DNA of 52,917 bases from an uncultured archaeon (lineage in GTDB: Archaea > Nanobdellota > Nanobdellia > Pacearchaeales > GW2011-AR1), in NCBI GenBank assembly GCA_902385625.1, contig CABMGE010000022.1, forward strand, positions 1-52,917. The letters run 5' to 3'. Shown in pieces: positions 1 through 8,775 of the stretch. A program made the position numbers and the translations under genes. The first letter of the stretch is position 1, and each line of letters begins with the position of its first letter. The notes beneath the pieces were generated by a model, which saw only the letters and a list, made by a program, of their open reading frames with translations, made no database searches and had not been told where the DNA came from.

Positions 1-879
1 CCAATCTCCAAAAAAAAGTTAATGATTAATGATAAAAATGAAGTGGCATTGGCTGTTCTTTCAAGTCCAGGAGACATGAATTCGCAAGTTGTAGGGGGAG
101 ACTCAAGAGTTACATTTTCAAATCCTGCTGCATCACAAAACAATGTTAATTATCCTACAAGTGGGCTAAAATTAGGTCATTTTGGAAGCAAGGATAATGC
201 TGATCCCTATAACGATGTTAGAAAACACTTTGATGAAATAATACCTGAAGCTCAAAGAAATGGAGTTCCTTATTTTCCATTTTCAACATATGGAGATGTT
301 CATGAAGGAACCCATGGATTGAATGCGATTATAAGAAATCTATACGGTCAAGGAACTGGGACTGATAATGCATTTTATCTTCTTGATGGAAATTATGTTA
401 TAGTAAAAGAACCTCCTGGAGTCACTATGACTCAGGCTGCAGGATATGTTCCGAGTGATATGACTGGATTAACTAGCTATCAAACTTATTTGATATCACA
501 ATCAGGATCTTGGAACAATCAACCGTTAAATATTATGGATGAATTCACTGCATATACAAATAGTGAAATTTATAAAAATAAATGGGGTGGAAATGATAAT
601 GTAGTAAATAATGCTCCTGACTTTACTGTTTATTCAACTGCACTTGGTCTTGCAATTGAACAAAATAATCCTCAATATTGGAATAGTGAAGAGGGAACAA
701 AATTCAAACAAGTCTTAGCACTAAGTATTGAAAGAGCAAACTATGCTAATCCAGGTTCAATGAAAAGCGGTTATCCTTCAAATATAATGACTTCGCAGGA
801 TCAAAAATATGTTTGGTTAAAACAATTTTTACAAAGAAACTATCCTGAATCTTGGATAAGACAGAATTTTGGCCAATAG
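1..879 (+). CDS. Zinc metallopeptidase-like protein, 5' end probably outside window
   Basis: The reading frame is open from the first base of the window, with the first ATG at 22, so the true start is probably upstream. The protein has a zincin-type HEGTH motif (codons 301-315), in which two His would bind zinc and the Glu act as base. About 75 residues later comes DEFTAY, whose Glu could be the third ligand, as in gluzincins. The residues after the first ATG do not look like a signal peptide, consistent with a missing N-terminus. It lies 30 bp before a run of pilin-like genes, so a surface role is possible. The substrate is unknown. The family was not identified; the peptidase call rests on the motif alone. 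Confidence 0.6.
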   Translation, partial: PISKKKLMINDKNEVALAVLSSPGDMNSQVVGGDSRVTFSNPAASQNNVNYPTSGLKLGHFGSKDNADPYNDVRKHFDEIIPEAQRNGVPYFPFSTYGDVHEGTHGLNAIIRNLYGQGTGTDNAFYLLDGNYVIVKEPPGVTMTQAAGYVPSDMTGLTSYQTYLISQSGSWNNQPLNIMDEFTAYTNSEIYKNKWGGNDNVVNNAPDFTVYSTALGLAIEQNNPQYWNSEEGTKFKQVLALSIERANYANPGSMKSGYPSNIMTSQDQKYVWLKQFLQRNYPESWIRQNFGQ

Positions 880-909
880 ATTTATTAATCATAATTTTTT
901 ATTATAATA

Positions 910-1431
910 ATGATAAAGAGAGGTATGAAGAAAAAAGGAGAGGGAGCACTGGGAATGTCATTCTCAATGATATTTTCAATTATTTTAATAATATTTTTTG
1001 TTGCTGCTGCATTTATGGCAATAAGATATTTTTTAAAACTTCAAAGTTGTGCAAGAGTTGGAGACTTTGCAAGTGAACTTCAAAACAAAGTAACAGAGGC
1101 ATGGGATTCACAAAAGTCAAGCTATGAATTAAAAAGTGTTCTTCCATCAAACATTGAATATGTTTGTTTTGCAGATCTTTCCAAGGAGTTGAGGGGAGAA
1201 AAACAAGCAGTTTTAGATGAACTTGAATTTTTCCAAGGAGGGTTTGACTCTAATATGGTGTTATATCCCAAGGGAAATACTTGCGATATGCCTGTTCATA
1301 AGATAAATCATTTAGATCTTCCAAAGATTACAAAAACAAAAAATCCTTATTGTATCAAGGTCAATAAAGGAATGGTTATAGTAAAAATCGAAAAGGGATT
1401 TACAGATAGACTTGTTACTGTTTCAGGATAA
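910..1431 (+). CDS. Pilin-like secreted protein 1
   Basis: 173 aa. A basic N-terminus (MIKRGMKKKGEG) is followed by one hydrophobic segment at about residues 17-40 and a soluble domain with four Cys, a layout typical of type IV pilin-like or class III signal peptide proteins. It is the first of four consecutive genes with the same layout (910-3532), spaced by 1-11 bp, so probably one transcript. The Cys residues suggest disulfides outside the cell. No pilus assembly ATPase or prepilin peptidase is in the window, so a pilus role is inferred. It could also be a simple membrane-anchored surface protein. Confidence 0.65.
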   Translation: MIKRGMKKKGEGALGMSFSMIFSIILIIFFVAAAFMAIRYFLKLQSCARVGDFASELQNKVTEAWDSQKSSYELKSVLPSNIEYVCFADLSKELRGEKQAVLDELEFFQGGFDSNMVLYPKGNTCDMPVHKINHLDLPKITKTKNPYCIKVNKGMVIVKIEKGFTDRLVTVSG

Positions 1432-1442
1432 TTTTTATTAAT

Positions 1443-2396
1443 ATGATAAAGAGAAGTGATAAACGTGCAATTGAAATGGGTTTTAACTGGATATTTTCAA
1501 TAATTGCAGGAGGATTTATACTTTTTATTGCAATATATGCTTCAACTAAATTTATTGGAGTATCTCAACAGCAATATGGAACAGAGGCTGCTGCAACAAT
1601 AAGCACTTTTCTTGATTCACTTGAAACAGGACTTTCTGCTGGAATAAAAAATCCTGAAATGACTTTTAACAAAAATACGCGACTATATTTTGATTGTGAT
1701 GAAGTTGTAAACTCTCCTTTTGGAAGGCAGACCATATCTTTTTCAGAACAGACATTTGGGAATAGATGGTCTGACCAGAGCAATAGAGTCTCAATTAAAA
1801 ACAAGTATATTTTTAGTGAAAATGCAATTGAAGGCAAGAAATTTTATTATTTTTCATTTCCACTTTCAATGCCATATAGTGTAGGAGATGTGGTTGTAAT
1901 TGAATCAGGAAAATATTGTTTTTATGATGCACCTACCCAGATTATTGATGACATTTCAACCGGAGGAATTGATGTAGCTAATATAATATTTCCCAATGCA
2001 ACATCTGATTGTGTTGGAACAAAAGTTTGTTTTGGGGGAAGCAGAGAATGTGATATAAAAGTATCTATCTCTGAAAATTATGTTGAAAAAGATGGAAAAA
2101 GAATGTATTATTATGGTAACATGATTTATGGAGCTATTTTCTCTTCTCCTGAAATCTATGAATGCAACTCAAAGAGAATGATGAGCAAATTAAATGAACT
2201 TGGAAAAATATATCTTGATAAAATAAAGATAATGGAAAGAAAAGATTGCGAACCAAGACTTGGAGATAAACTAAACACTATGATTGGTGTTGCAAAGAAT
2301 CTTACATCGTCAAGAGAGTTAATAAGACTTGGAAATAATGCAGAAGAAATTGATCAGATAAATGAAGCTGGAAAACCTGGCTGTAAGGTTTACTAA
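1443..2396 (+). CDS. Pilin-like secreted protein 2
   Basis: 317 aa, the largest of the four pilin-like proteins. Basic N-terminus (MIKRSDKRAIEMG), hydrophobic helix at about residues 14-34, then an extracytoplasmic domain with about ten Cys, including a CVGTKVCFGGSREC cluster. The start at 1443 lies 11 bp after the previous stop and opens with the same MIKR as its neighbour. The N-terminal part of the mature domain (residues 38-65) looks helical, as in the extended pilin helix. Its position suggests a shared assembly with the flanking genes. No family assignment beyond this could be made from sequence alone. Confidence 0.65.
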   Translation: MIKRSDKRAIEMGFNWIFSIIAGGFILFIAIYASTKFIGVSQQQYGTEAAATISTFLDSLETGLSAGIKNPEMTFNKNTRLYFDCDEVVNSPFGRQTISFSEQTFGNRWSDQSNRVSIKNKYIFSENAIEGKKFYYFSFPLSMPYSVGDVVVIESGKYCFYDAPTQIIDDISTGGIDVANIIFPNATSDCVGTKVCFGGSRECDIKVSISENYVEKDGKRMYYYGNMIYGAIFSSPEIYECNSKRMMSKLNELGKIYLDKIKIMERKDCEPRLGDKLNTMIGVAKNLTSSRELIRLGNNAEEIDQINEAGKPGCKVY

Positions 2397-2397
2397 A

Positions 2398-2976
2398 ATG
2401 AATAAATTAAGATTGATACCAAAGTCAAAACGCTCGCAGTTAAATATACAGGAAATGGCGTTCATGCTTGTTGCAGTAGTATTATTTTTTGGGCTAGTTA
2501 TATTATTTGTAATGGTAGTTGTCTATAAAAGCATGTATAGCCAGATGAATGTAATAAACCAACAAAAAACACTGACCTCCCTTATAAATCTCGCAGATTC
2601 TCCTGAATTTAGATGTGTTACTACAAAATCCAATTGCATTGATGGAGATAAGGTAATCTCACTTATGAATCACACGGTCTATTCTAATTTCTGGTCGTTT
2701 TCAAGCCTGAGCATTATAAAACTAAGTGCCTTTTCAAAAAATGAAAGTGAAATGGTAAAATGCAACTTTGCTAACTATCCGGATTGTGACCTAATTGTTA
2801 TTTATGATAAAAAAGTTAAAAATGAAAGGGCAATCTCAAGTTATGTTGCTTTTTGCAGAAAAGAGTATGAAAAAATTGATACTTACAGCGGTTATACTTA
2901 TGATAAATGCGAAATAGCTAAACTAGTAGCAGGAACAGAACTTAAAAATCCAACTGGCAGTGCTCCTGCTAGTTAA
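2398..2976 (+). CDS. Pilin-like secreted protein 3
   Basis: 192 aa if it starts at 2398. An in-frame ATG exists at 2362, but it lies inside the preceding gene; the ATG at 2398, one base after that gene's stop, gives the expected basic leader (MNKLRLIPKSKRSQ) before the hydrophobic helix, so I prefer it. NIQEMAFML resembles the pilin pattern with a Glu near the start of the helix. Six Cys in the distal domain suggest disulfides. It is tightly coupled to genes on both sides. Confidence 0.65.
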   Translation: MNKLRLIPKSKRSQLNIQEMAFMLVAVVLFFGLVILFVMVVVYKSMYSQMNVINQQKTLTSLINLADSPEFRCVTTKSNCIDGDKVISLMNHTVYSNFWSFSSLSIIKLSAFSKNESEMVKCNFANYPDCDLIVIYDKKVKNERAISSYVAFCRKEYEKIDTYSGYTYDKCEIAKLVAGTELKNPTGSAPAS

Positions 2977-2983
2977 TATTAAA

Positions 2984-3532
2984 ATGATAAACATTCTAAA
3001 TAGGAAAAACAAACATGGCCAACATGAGACACTAGGTTTTGTACTTATAGTTGCGATTGTAAGCATAATAATTGTTATTTTTCTGGCATTTTCTATTGGA
3101 AAAGGTGATGTTTCCAGGCAAAACAGTGTTGAAATATCAAACCTACTACAGGCTTCTATTTATTATACAACAGACTGTGCAATTAATTATGTTCCTGAAT
3201 ATGAAGATATACAAGGCCTGATATCTGATTGCTATAAAAATCCTGAACAAAAGTGTTTGGATGGAAAAGATGTATGCCAGGCATTAAATAAAACACTTAA
3301 AACTATAATACAACAAAGCCTAAATGTTAATGAAGATTCTCCAAATAAGGCTTATAGGATGAATATATACTATAGTCCTTTAAATAATATCCAGGATAAA
3401 GAAACAATTCTTTACTTTGAACAGGGTATTTTTGATAAGTGCAAATCAAAACCTGGAGGAAGCTATTCTTTGCCTGCTGGGACATTTAGTTCTTCAACAA
3501 TAAATATAGAACTAGAAATCTGTTCAGGATAA
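2984..3532 (+). CDS. Pilin-like secreted protein 4
   Basis: 182 aa from the ATG at 2984, 7 bp after the previous stop; an upstream in-frame ATG at 2960 lies inside the preceding gene and gives a less typical N-terminus. The leader NRKNKHGQHETLG is followed by a hydrophobic helix. The G-x-x-E arrangement at the helix start is the best match of the four to a class III signal (cleavage after Gly, Glu at about +3). The domain that follows has six Cys. It is the last gene of the run; a hairpin starts 3 bp after its stop. Confidence 0.65.
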   Translation: MINILNRKNKHGQHETLGFVLIVAIVSIIIVIFLAFSIGKGDVSRQNSVEISNLLQASIYYTTDCAINYVPEYEDIQGLISDCYKNPEQKCLDGKDVCQALNKTLKTIIQQSLNVNEDSPNKAYRMNIYYSPLNNIQDKETILYFEQGIFDKCKSKPGGSYSLPAGTFSSSTINIELEICSG

Positions 3533-3534
3533 GT

Positions 3535-3557
3535 TAAGTTTGATAAGTTCAAACTTA
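3535..3557 (+). terminator. Hairpin after pilin-like operon
   Basis: Arms TAAGTTTGA (3535-3543) and TCAAACTTA (3549-3557) are perfect complements with a 5-nt loop, starting 3 bp after the stop of the fourth pilin-like gene. T-rich sequence follows at about 3580-3600. The position suggests transcript end or 3'-end protection. Confidence 0.5.
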
Positions 3558-3665
3558 TGTGGTGCTGAAGCACAATTAGTTATTTTTATCTTAAGTAAAT
3601 TAACCTAAAGATATATTATTTTCGGGCAACTGACTTCAATGAAAAAAAGAATAATTACCTAATAA

Positions 3666-4520
3666 TTAGAATCTGCTTTTTAGTCTTTCTAGTTCTCGCC
3701 TATCTTGCTCAAGTTTTCTTTCTGCATCTCTTATCTTTTCTTTTCTATGCCTTATTAGATTAATTTCCTCTTGTGCAAGTCTTATCTTTTCCTCTGCTGC
3801 TCTTAATGCTCTTTCTTCACCAGAACTTAAACCACCAGAAGATCCTGTTGATTTTGAGCCAAACTTAGAACCGAAATAGACTCTTGAACCGATTCCACCT
3901 GGATATTTTTCTCGAATCTTATTTCTACTAAAGATAATTAAAAAAACAACTAAGATTAGTACAATAATTCCAACTATAATAAAAAAGATCCATTTCCAGG
4001 GAATCTTTGAATTAATTTGAGATATAATTGCGAAACTAAATGCAGAAGAGTTAGTTTTATTAGCAGAAGTTACAGAACTTGTTGCAACTGTATCATTTAC
4101 AGGAGGAGTGACTTGAGGAACAGTTGCAGGAGGAGTATTATTTACAGGAGGAGTAGTTACAGGCGGAGGAGTTGTAACAGGTTTTGGATCTTCCATAGCT
4201 ATTATTATTGGGCTTAGAGTAGAATAAGAATTAAAGTTCTTTGGACCTTGGGATATTTTTCCATAACTTCTTGATACAACTACAAGATTTACTATTGTTT
4301 TTGAAGTTGAAAATGAAAGAGTTACTTCTCCAGTAGAACTTGCAGTTCCATTTAGAATTGTTATCACATCCTCTGATGTTGGATCAACAACATTTATGGT
4401 TACATAATTTCCTTTTATTAATCCCTTTACATTTACAGAAGTCTCTGCAGAAATTAATGGTGCAACAAGCAGCATTACAAATAAAATTATTGATACCTTA
4501 ACACCTATTTTCTTAAACAT
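3666..4520 (-). CDS. Membrane-anchored surface protein with Pro/Thr linker and cytoplasmic coiled coil
   Basis: 284 aa. Residues 1-25 form a signal peptide ending LISA. A small beta-type domain follows (about 26-110), then a Pro/Thr-rich linker with PPVTTPP-like repeats, a transmembrane helix at about 177-198, a Gly/Ser stretch, and a charged coiled coil (about 235-284) rich in Glu, Arg and Lys. The topology is therefore an outside domain on a stalk with a cytoplasmic helical tail. It is convergent with the pilin-like operon. The function is not recognised; it could link the envelope to a cytoplasmic partner. Confidence 0.7.
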   Translation of the reverse strand: MFKKIGVKVSIILFVMLLVAPLISAETSVNVKGLIKGNYVTINVVDPTSEDVITILNGTASSTGEVTLSFSTSKTIVNLVVVSRSYGKISQGPKNFNSYSTLSPIIIAMEDPKPVTTPPPVTTPPVNNTPPATVPQVTPPVNDTVATSSVTSANKTNSSAFSFAIISQINSKIPWKWIFFIIVGIIVLILVVFLIIFSRNKIREKYPGGIGSRVYFGSKFGSKSTGSSGGLSSGEERALRAAEEKIRLAQEEINLIRHRKEKIRDAERKLEQDRRELERLKSRF

Positions 4521-4588
4521 TTTAATTAAAGCAAAAGAGTATTTATAAATTTTTAGTTTTCGAGAATTATTTATTTTATATAGGAAGA

Positions 4589-4942
4589 TTATAGGTCAAT
4601 TGTAATAACTACTTGATCTGCATCTACCACAGGCCTTAAAAGTTCTCTTCCTTTTTTATGAGATGAAACTAGTTCTATAAATCCAAACTGCTCAAGTATC
4701 TTTATATCATGCCTCACAGACTTAAAATCCCTTCCTAAAAGCTTTGCAAGTTTATAGATTGACTCTGGTTGTTTTGTTTTTGCAATATGAAGTAACCTTG
4801 CTTTTTCATTACTAAGAATATTTCGAATACTAGAAACTTCTGAATCCTTAATTGTCTTACTATCCCCTTTAATTTTATGAAAAATTGAAGAAAAGGCACC
4901 TTCTTTTAATGATACAGAGATATTTTTTATTTGTTTTGCCAA
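4589..4942 (-). CDS. HTH transcriptional regulator, HVO_A0114-like
   Basis: 117 aa. A winged-helix domain covers about residues 40-105: SIYKLAKLLGRDFKSVRHDI is the helix-turn-helix and ILEQFGFIELV the wing start. The pattern 'kl...d...v..dl..Le..GlI' is that of the archaeal HVO_A0114 (COG4190-like) putative DNA-binding family. It is separated from the S-layer gene by a 460-bp divergent regulatory region, so it could act on itself or on that promoter; this is inference. No ligand-binding domain is present. Confidence 0.7.
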   Translation of the reverse strand: MAKQIKNISVSLKEGAFSSIFHKIKGDSKTIKDSEVSSIRNILSNEKARLLHIAKTKQPESIYKLAKLLGRDFKSVRHDIKILEQFGFIELVSSHKKGRELLRPVVDADQVVITIDL

Positions 4943-5169
4943 TTTATATTAAAATCATATTCGATAATTTAACTTAATTAAATTGATAAAATAGACATAG
5001 TATATAAATTTTTCCATATATCTACAATATATCCTTTACTAATAGGGGTTTATATTTAGAATATATGTTATATAATAAGGAGTATATTCTTTGAATAGTT
5101 TTTTTAATCAATTAAAATGAATAAAAAAATAGTTTATGAAAGTATCTATAATTTAGTTACAACGAAAGG

Positions 5170-5179
5170 TTTATAAATA
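5170..5179 (+). promoter_or_regulatory. TATA box of S-layer gene
   Basis: A TTTATAAATA box is the strongest archaeal TATA in the 4943-5402 gap. A start about 25 bp downstream would give a leader of about 200 nt before the S-layer ATG. An inverted repeat (5182-5210, arms AACCTAAAAAA and TTTTTTAGGGTT, one extra G) straddles the predicted start. The 4943-5160 part holds only AT-rich sequence with further weak TATA-like words. Confidence 0.55.
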
Positions 5180-5262
5180 AGAACCTAAAAAACTCTTCTT
5201 TTTTAGGGTTTTCGAGGCTTACTAGTAGAAAGCTTTTTAAAGAAAATTTAATTCAGGTTTGT

Positions 5263-5366
5263 ATTACTTAATCAAATTAAGTAATTTTAAACTGGCTGGT
5301 TTATACAGTTTTTTCAAAAAGAGACAACAGTGTAAAAAGGTCTGTAAATAAATTTAAACTACAGAC
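5263..5366 (+). promoter_or_regulatory. Structured 5' leader of S-layer mRNA
   Basis: Two perfect hairpins lie in the predicted leader: ATTACTTAA/TTAAGTAAT (5263-5271 and 5277-5285) and GTCTGTA/TACAGAC (5340-5346 and 5360-5366). They are inferred to stabilise or regulate a highly expressed mRNA. No known riboswitch class was recognised. Confidence 0.45.
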
Positions 5367-5386
5367 AATGATGATTATTATTAGTG

Positions 5387-5395
5387 AAAGGAGGT
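5387..5395 (+). promoter_or_regulatory. Strong Shine-Dalgarno of S-layer gene
   Basis: AAAGGAGGT ends 7 bases before the ATG at 5403. A near-perfect anti-16S match is rare in this window; it also occurs before the gene at 12722. It fixes the start and suggests high expression. Confidence 0.75.
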
Positions 5396-5402
5396 TATAA
5401 AA

Positions 5403-7943
5403 ATGAAATTTAATTATAAAAAAGTAGCTTCTGTATTAGCTAGTGCAATTATGCTATCAAGTACAGTTGGATTTGCAGCTGCTGCTAGCAACTATCCTGC
5501 ACCATTCGTGGCTGGAGGAAGTGCTAATGGAGCTGTTATAGTTGGTGCTAGTGCTGCAATCAGTGATTGGAGTGCTGCTATTGATGTTCAACAAAAGCTT
5601 AATGCTCTTGTAACATCTTCAACAACTACAACAGGTGCAAGTGCAACAGGAGGAGATAGTATTAATCTGGCAACTTCTGCTAGAAAATTGTACTACTTAG
5701 ATGCCATCAATGTGGCAAGAAGCTCAATATCTTCTACTGAAATGCCAAATGTTCTTGCAGATGGAAAAGTAATAGATTTGAAAGGTACTGAATATAAGTA
5801 CACTCAAACTGTTGTTCCTGGAACAGTTGCGACTGCTTTCGGAACAAGTGGAGGTGATTTAAATGATCCAGCATTATACGTTGATGTTGGAACAACACCT
5901 ACAACTGCACAACTTTATAACTATACACTAAGTTTTACCAAGAATATCAATGTCTCTGATGATGTTAATGTTCAAGGACAAAAAATAAAAATACTTGGTG
6001 TTGATTACGTTATAGGTACTGGTTCTACAAATAATACATTATATTTGTATGGATCAGGTGAAACTGTAACTTTGGCTGGAGGAGAATCTAAAACAGTAAC
6101 AATTGCTGGAACAGAACACACTGTTGAATTAACATCAACATCTAGCACTACAACTGCTAAAATAACTGTTGATGGTGTTTCAAAAACAGTAACAAAAAGT
6201 TCGAGTTATGCCTTTTCAGGTGACATAAATGTCTTTGTTAAGGACGTTACACACCCTGCTTACGCTGGTGATGTAAGAAACGTAGAACTTATAATTGGAG
6301 CAAATACATTATTGCTTCAAAGTGGACAAACTGTTAAACAAGGTGCTGACCAGACAACTGTGAAAGGATCCTATGCAACAATAACTGCTGCAGGGAATGG
6401 TTTAATTTCTGGATTAACAGTGAGTGTTGCAGCTCCAAAAACACAAACCGACAGTCTTGCGACAGGTGAATCTTTATCTGACCCAGTCTTCGGAGGTTTG
6501 AAAGTTCAATTTGCTGGACCTGTACCACAATTAAATGATACAGGTAGGTCTAAGGTTGTTGTTGAAACAGACAATAATCAATATGGCTATGTAACATTCA
6601 CAAGTGCTAGAGGAGGTGCTGCTGGAGAGAAAAAGCTTGCTTATGTGTACGATAATGACACAAATTCAGCTTCTGTTCAGCCTCAACTTGCTCACCAAGC
6701 ACTTGCTGCTAACAAAGGAAATATCCATGTTTTAGAGGGTGAAAGTGCTCTTGTTAATGACTGGATTGTAGTAAACCAAGGAGATTCAGGAACTATACTT
6801 AATGTTGATGACATTAGTATTGATACTGCAACTTCTGGAACAGTTACATTCTCAGACGTAATTACAGGAGATTCACAGAAGATTACTTTAACAAATAGTT
6901 CAGGAGTCTATACAAAAACTGGAGTAAATTTCTTCGGAGGAACAGGATACACTGTTAGTGTTCCAAATGCTGGAACTTCTGTAAACATTACATGGAGTGG
7001 AGCTGGAATTACTACTTTATTCCCAAGAATAAAGTTAAAAGATGGTGGATGGATTGCTTTCTTAGAAGAAACAACTCTTGCTAACAATACTGGAGTAATT
7101 TTCCCAGATGGACAAACAAATATGCCTGCAACTGCTGGTGCTACTATACTTAACACAACTGTTAATGCTTATGCAAATGGTATTACATGGGGTGTAAGAG
7201 CAAGTGGAGCTAATGCAATTGTACAGAATATTTCAAGTGCTTCTGGAGGATGTAACTTCAACGCTACAAAAGGACCTGCTATCTTGTATTTAGAACCTAA
7301 GAAGTGGAATGACGGCTCATTCGGAGACTTCATCTGTATACCATTAACAACAACAGGTACAACTGAAATTGCTATTGGTACACCTACTATCAATGGAACA
7401 AATGCAGGATTCCAGTCATATCAGTCTGATAACTATAAAACAGCTAATATTGACAAATTCGGTACTTTTGTTACAATGGAATCTAGAACAAATGAGAACG
7501 GTGTTGCAACATTAAATGTTCCATCATCTCAAATGTATATGGATGTATTGTTCACTGCTGATACTGCGACAGTAACACCTGGAACAGTAGTTGGCGGATC
7601 AGGCGGACAGGTTCTTGTTGTAAAAGATACAGAAGTTGATTCTGTAAAAGACAAAAACTTGTTAGTTGTTGGAGGAAGCTGTATCAACAGTGTTGCTGCA
7701 AAAATACTTGGAAGCGATAATCCAGTTTGCGGTGATGACTTTAGTGCTCTCACTAAGGTAAGTGCTGGAGGATACATAATCAAGACTGTTGAGTCACCTT
7801 ATAATGCTGCAAAAGTAGCAATGCTTGTTGCTGGTTATAATGCTGATGACACTACAAATGCTGTTTCAAAGGCATTGACTGGTGTTGCAACAGACAAGGC
7901 TACCTCTATGACATATCCTGAAGTTACTACAGGTACTCAGTAA
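5403..7943 (+). CDS. S-layer protein
   Basis: 846 aa. A signal peptide of about 27 residues ends GFAAAA. The mature start, with SNYPAPFV and VIVGASAAISDW, matches the conserved N-terminal block of methanococcal-type S-layer proteins (S_layer_N). The C-terminal block, with NLLVVGGSCINSVAA and a YNAAKVAMLVAGY segment, matches their C-terminal domain. The middle is Thr/Ser/Gly-rich beta sequence with many N-x-T/S sites for possible N-glycosylation. There is no C-terminal transmembrane anchor. Length, composition, strong ribosome binding site, own promoter and T-rich terminator all fit the main surface lattice protein. It assembles outside the membrane. Confidence 0.9.
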   Translation: MKFNYKKVASVLASAIMLSSTVGFAAAASNYPAPFVAGGSANGAVIVGASAAISDWSAAIDVQQKLNALVTSSTTTTGASATGGDSINLATSARKLYYLDAINVARSSISSTEMPNVLADGKVIDLKGTEYKYTQTVVPGTVATAFGTSGGDLNDPALYVDVGTTPTTAQLYNYTLSFTKNINVSDDVNVQGQKIKILGVDYVIGTGSTNNTLYLYGSGETVTLAGGESKTVTIAGTEHTVELTSTSSTTTAKITVDGVSKTVTKSSSYAFSGDINVFVKDVTHPAYAGDVRNVELIIGANTLLLQSGQTVKQGADQTTVKGSYATITAAGNGLISGLTVSVAAPKTQTDSLATGESLSDPVFGGLKVQFAGPVPQLNDTGRSKVVVETDNNQYGYVTFTSARGGAAGEKKLAYVYDNDTNSASVQPQLAHQALAANKGNIHVLEGESALVNDWIVVNQGDSGTILNVDDISIDTATSGTVTFSDVITGDSQKITLTNSSGVYTKTGVNFFGGTGYTVSVPNAGTSVNITWSGAGITTLFPRIKLKDGGWIAFLEETTLANNTGVIFPDGQTNMPATAGATILNTTVNAYANGITWGVRASGANAIVQNISSASGGCNFNATKGPAILYLEPKKWNDGSFGDFICIPLTTTGTTEIAIGTPTINGTNAGFQSYQSDNYKTANIDKFGTFVTMESRTNENGVATLNVPSSQMYMDVLFTADTATVTPGTVVGGSGGQVLVVKDTEVDSVKDKNLLVVGGSCINSVAAKILGSDNPVCGDDFSALTKVSAGGYIIKTVESPYNAAKVAMLVAGYNADDTTNAVSKALTGVATDKATSMTYPEVTTGTQ

Positions 7944-7951
7944 AACTGAAA

Positions 7952-7988
7952 ATTTTTCTTTTTTTTCTTTTTTTTTATTTTATTTTTA
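7952..7988 (+). terminator. T-rich terminator of S-layer gene
   Basis: Long T tracts interrupted by single C or A begin 8 bp after the S-layer stop, the usual archaeal intrinsic terminator. Nothing else is visible before the next gene at 8116. Confidence 0.7.
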
Positions 7989-8115
7989 ATCTCTTATTCG
8001 GAGATTTATTAAAAAATTATTTTTTAGCGACTAATCTGAGATATAGAAAGTATTTTAAAGCAAAAAAAATTGATATTTTTAGGAGATTTAATAGATTTTC
8101 AAAACAATTTAGAAC

Positions 8116-8697
8116 ATGAAAAAATTAATGACTAAAGAAGAATCAGAAAGAAAAAGTAAAAGAAATCAATGGATAGTTGGAGGGGTACTTATGTTTATAA
8201 TGCTACTTAGTACAGCAGGATATGCAATCAACTATGAATCTAATACAACAAAAAGCGATGTAATTACATATAAAGGAACAAAATTTGTTAAAAGTGATAG
8301 TTACTGGTATTTTAATAAAGAATCAGTAGACCTTGTTAGCAGATATAATCCTAAAGAAACAGAAAATATAACTTTTAGTATTAACTTAAAATTAAGCGAT
8401 TATAAAGGTAAACCACTCTATTTTGTTGGCGGATTTCAGGAAGCAAATGATGAACTGAAAAGAAATCTTAACACTTTTGCACTTAGAATGCAGGATGCAT
8501 GCCTTGATACTGAAAATTGTACATCAAATCTTCCTGCTAAAAAATGCTCAGATGACAATGTAATAATTATAAAAGAGCCTGTAAACAATGAAACTGAAAG
8601 AGTATATGGAGAGGGAAAATGTATTTTTATAATCGCAAACCTTCAAGATCAATCAAGATATGCCGACGCTGTTTTATATAAGATTTTTAATATATAA
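8116..8697 (+). CDS. Single-TM extracytoplasmic protein, function unknown
   Basis: 193 aa. A charged cytoplasmic N-terminus (MKKLMTKEESERKSKRNQ) precedes one transmembrane helix at about residues 20-40; the rest is predicted outside. The domain has four Cys (CLDTENC and two further Cys) and several N-x-T sites. The layout, with a short 'TYxGxxF' strand after the helix and a later 'ENITFSIN' strand, resembles that of the next gene product, so the two may be distant paralogues. It is 172 bp after the S-layer gene but behind a terminator. No family was recognised. Confidence 0.6.
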   Translation: MKKLMTKEESERKSKRNQWIVGGVLMFIMLLSTAGYAINYESNTTKSDVITYKGTKFVKSDSYWYFNKESVDLVSRYNPKETENITFSINLKLSDYKGKPLYFVGGFQEANDELKRNLNTFALRMQDACLDTENCTSNLPAKKCSDDNVIIIKEPVNNETERVYGEGKCIFIIANLQDQSRYADAVLYKIFNI

Positions 8698-8775
8698 ACC
8701 AGACTCGCAAGTAAGCAAATATTTCATAAAAAATAGCTTCATAATATTTAAAAAGCAATTTTTCTTAAGTTTGAT

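Noticed and set aside
852..1076. Frame overlapping the first pilin-like gene
   Set aside because: Low-complexity product with Cys runs and no start signal; the other frame has the signal-anchor pattern.
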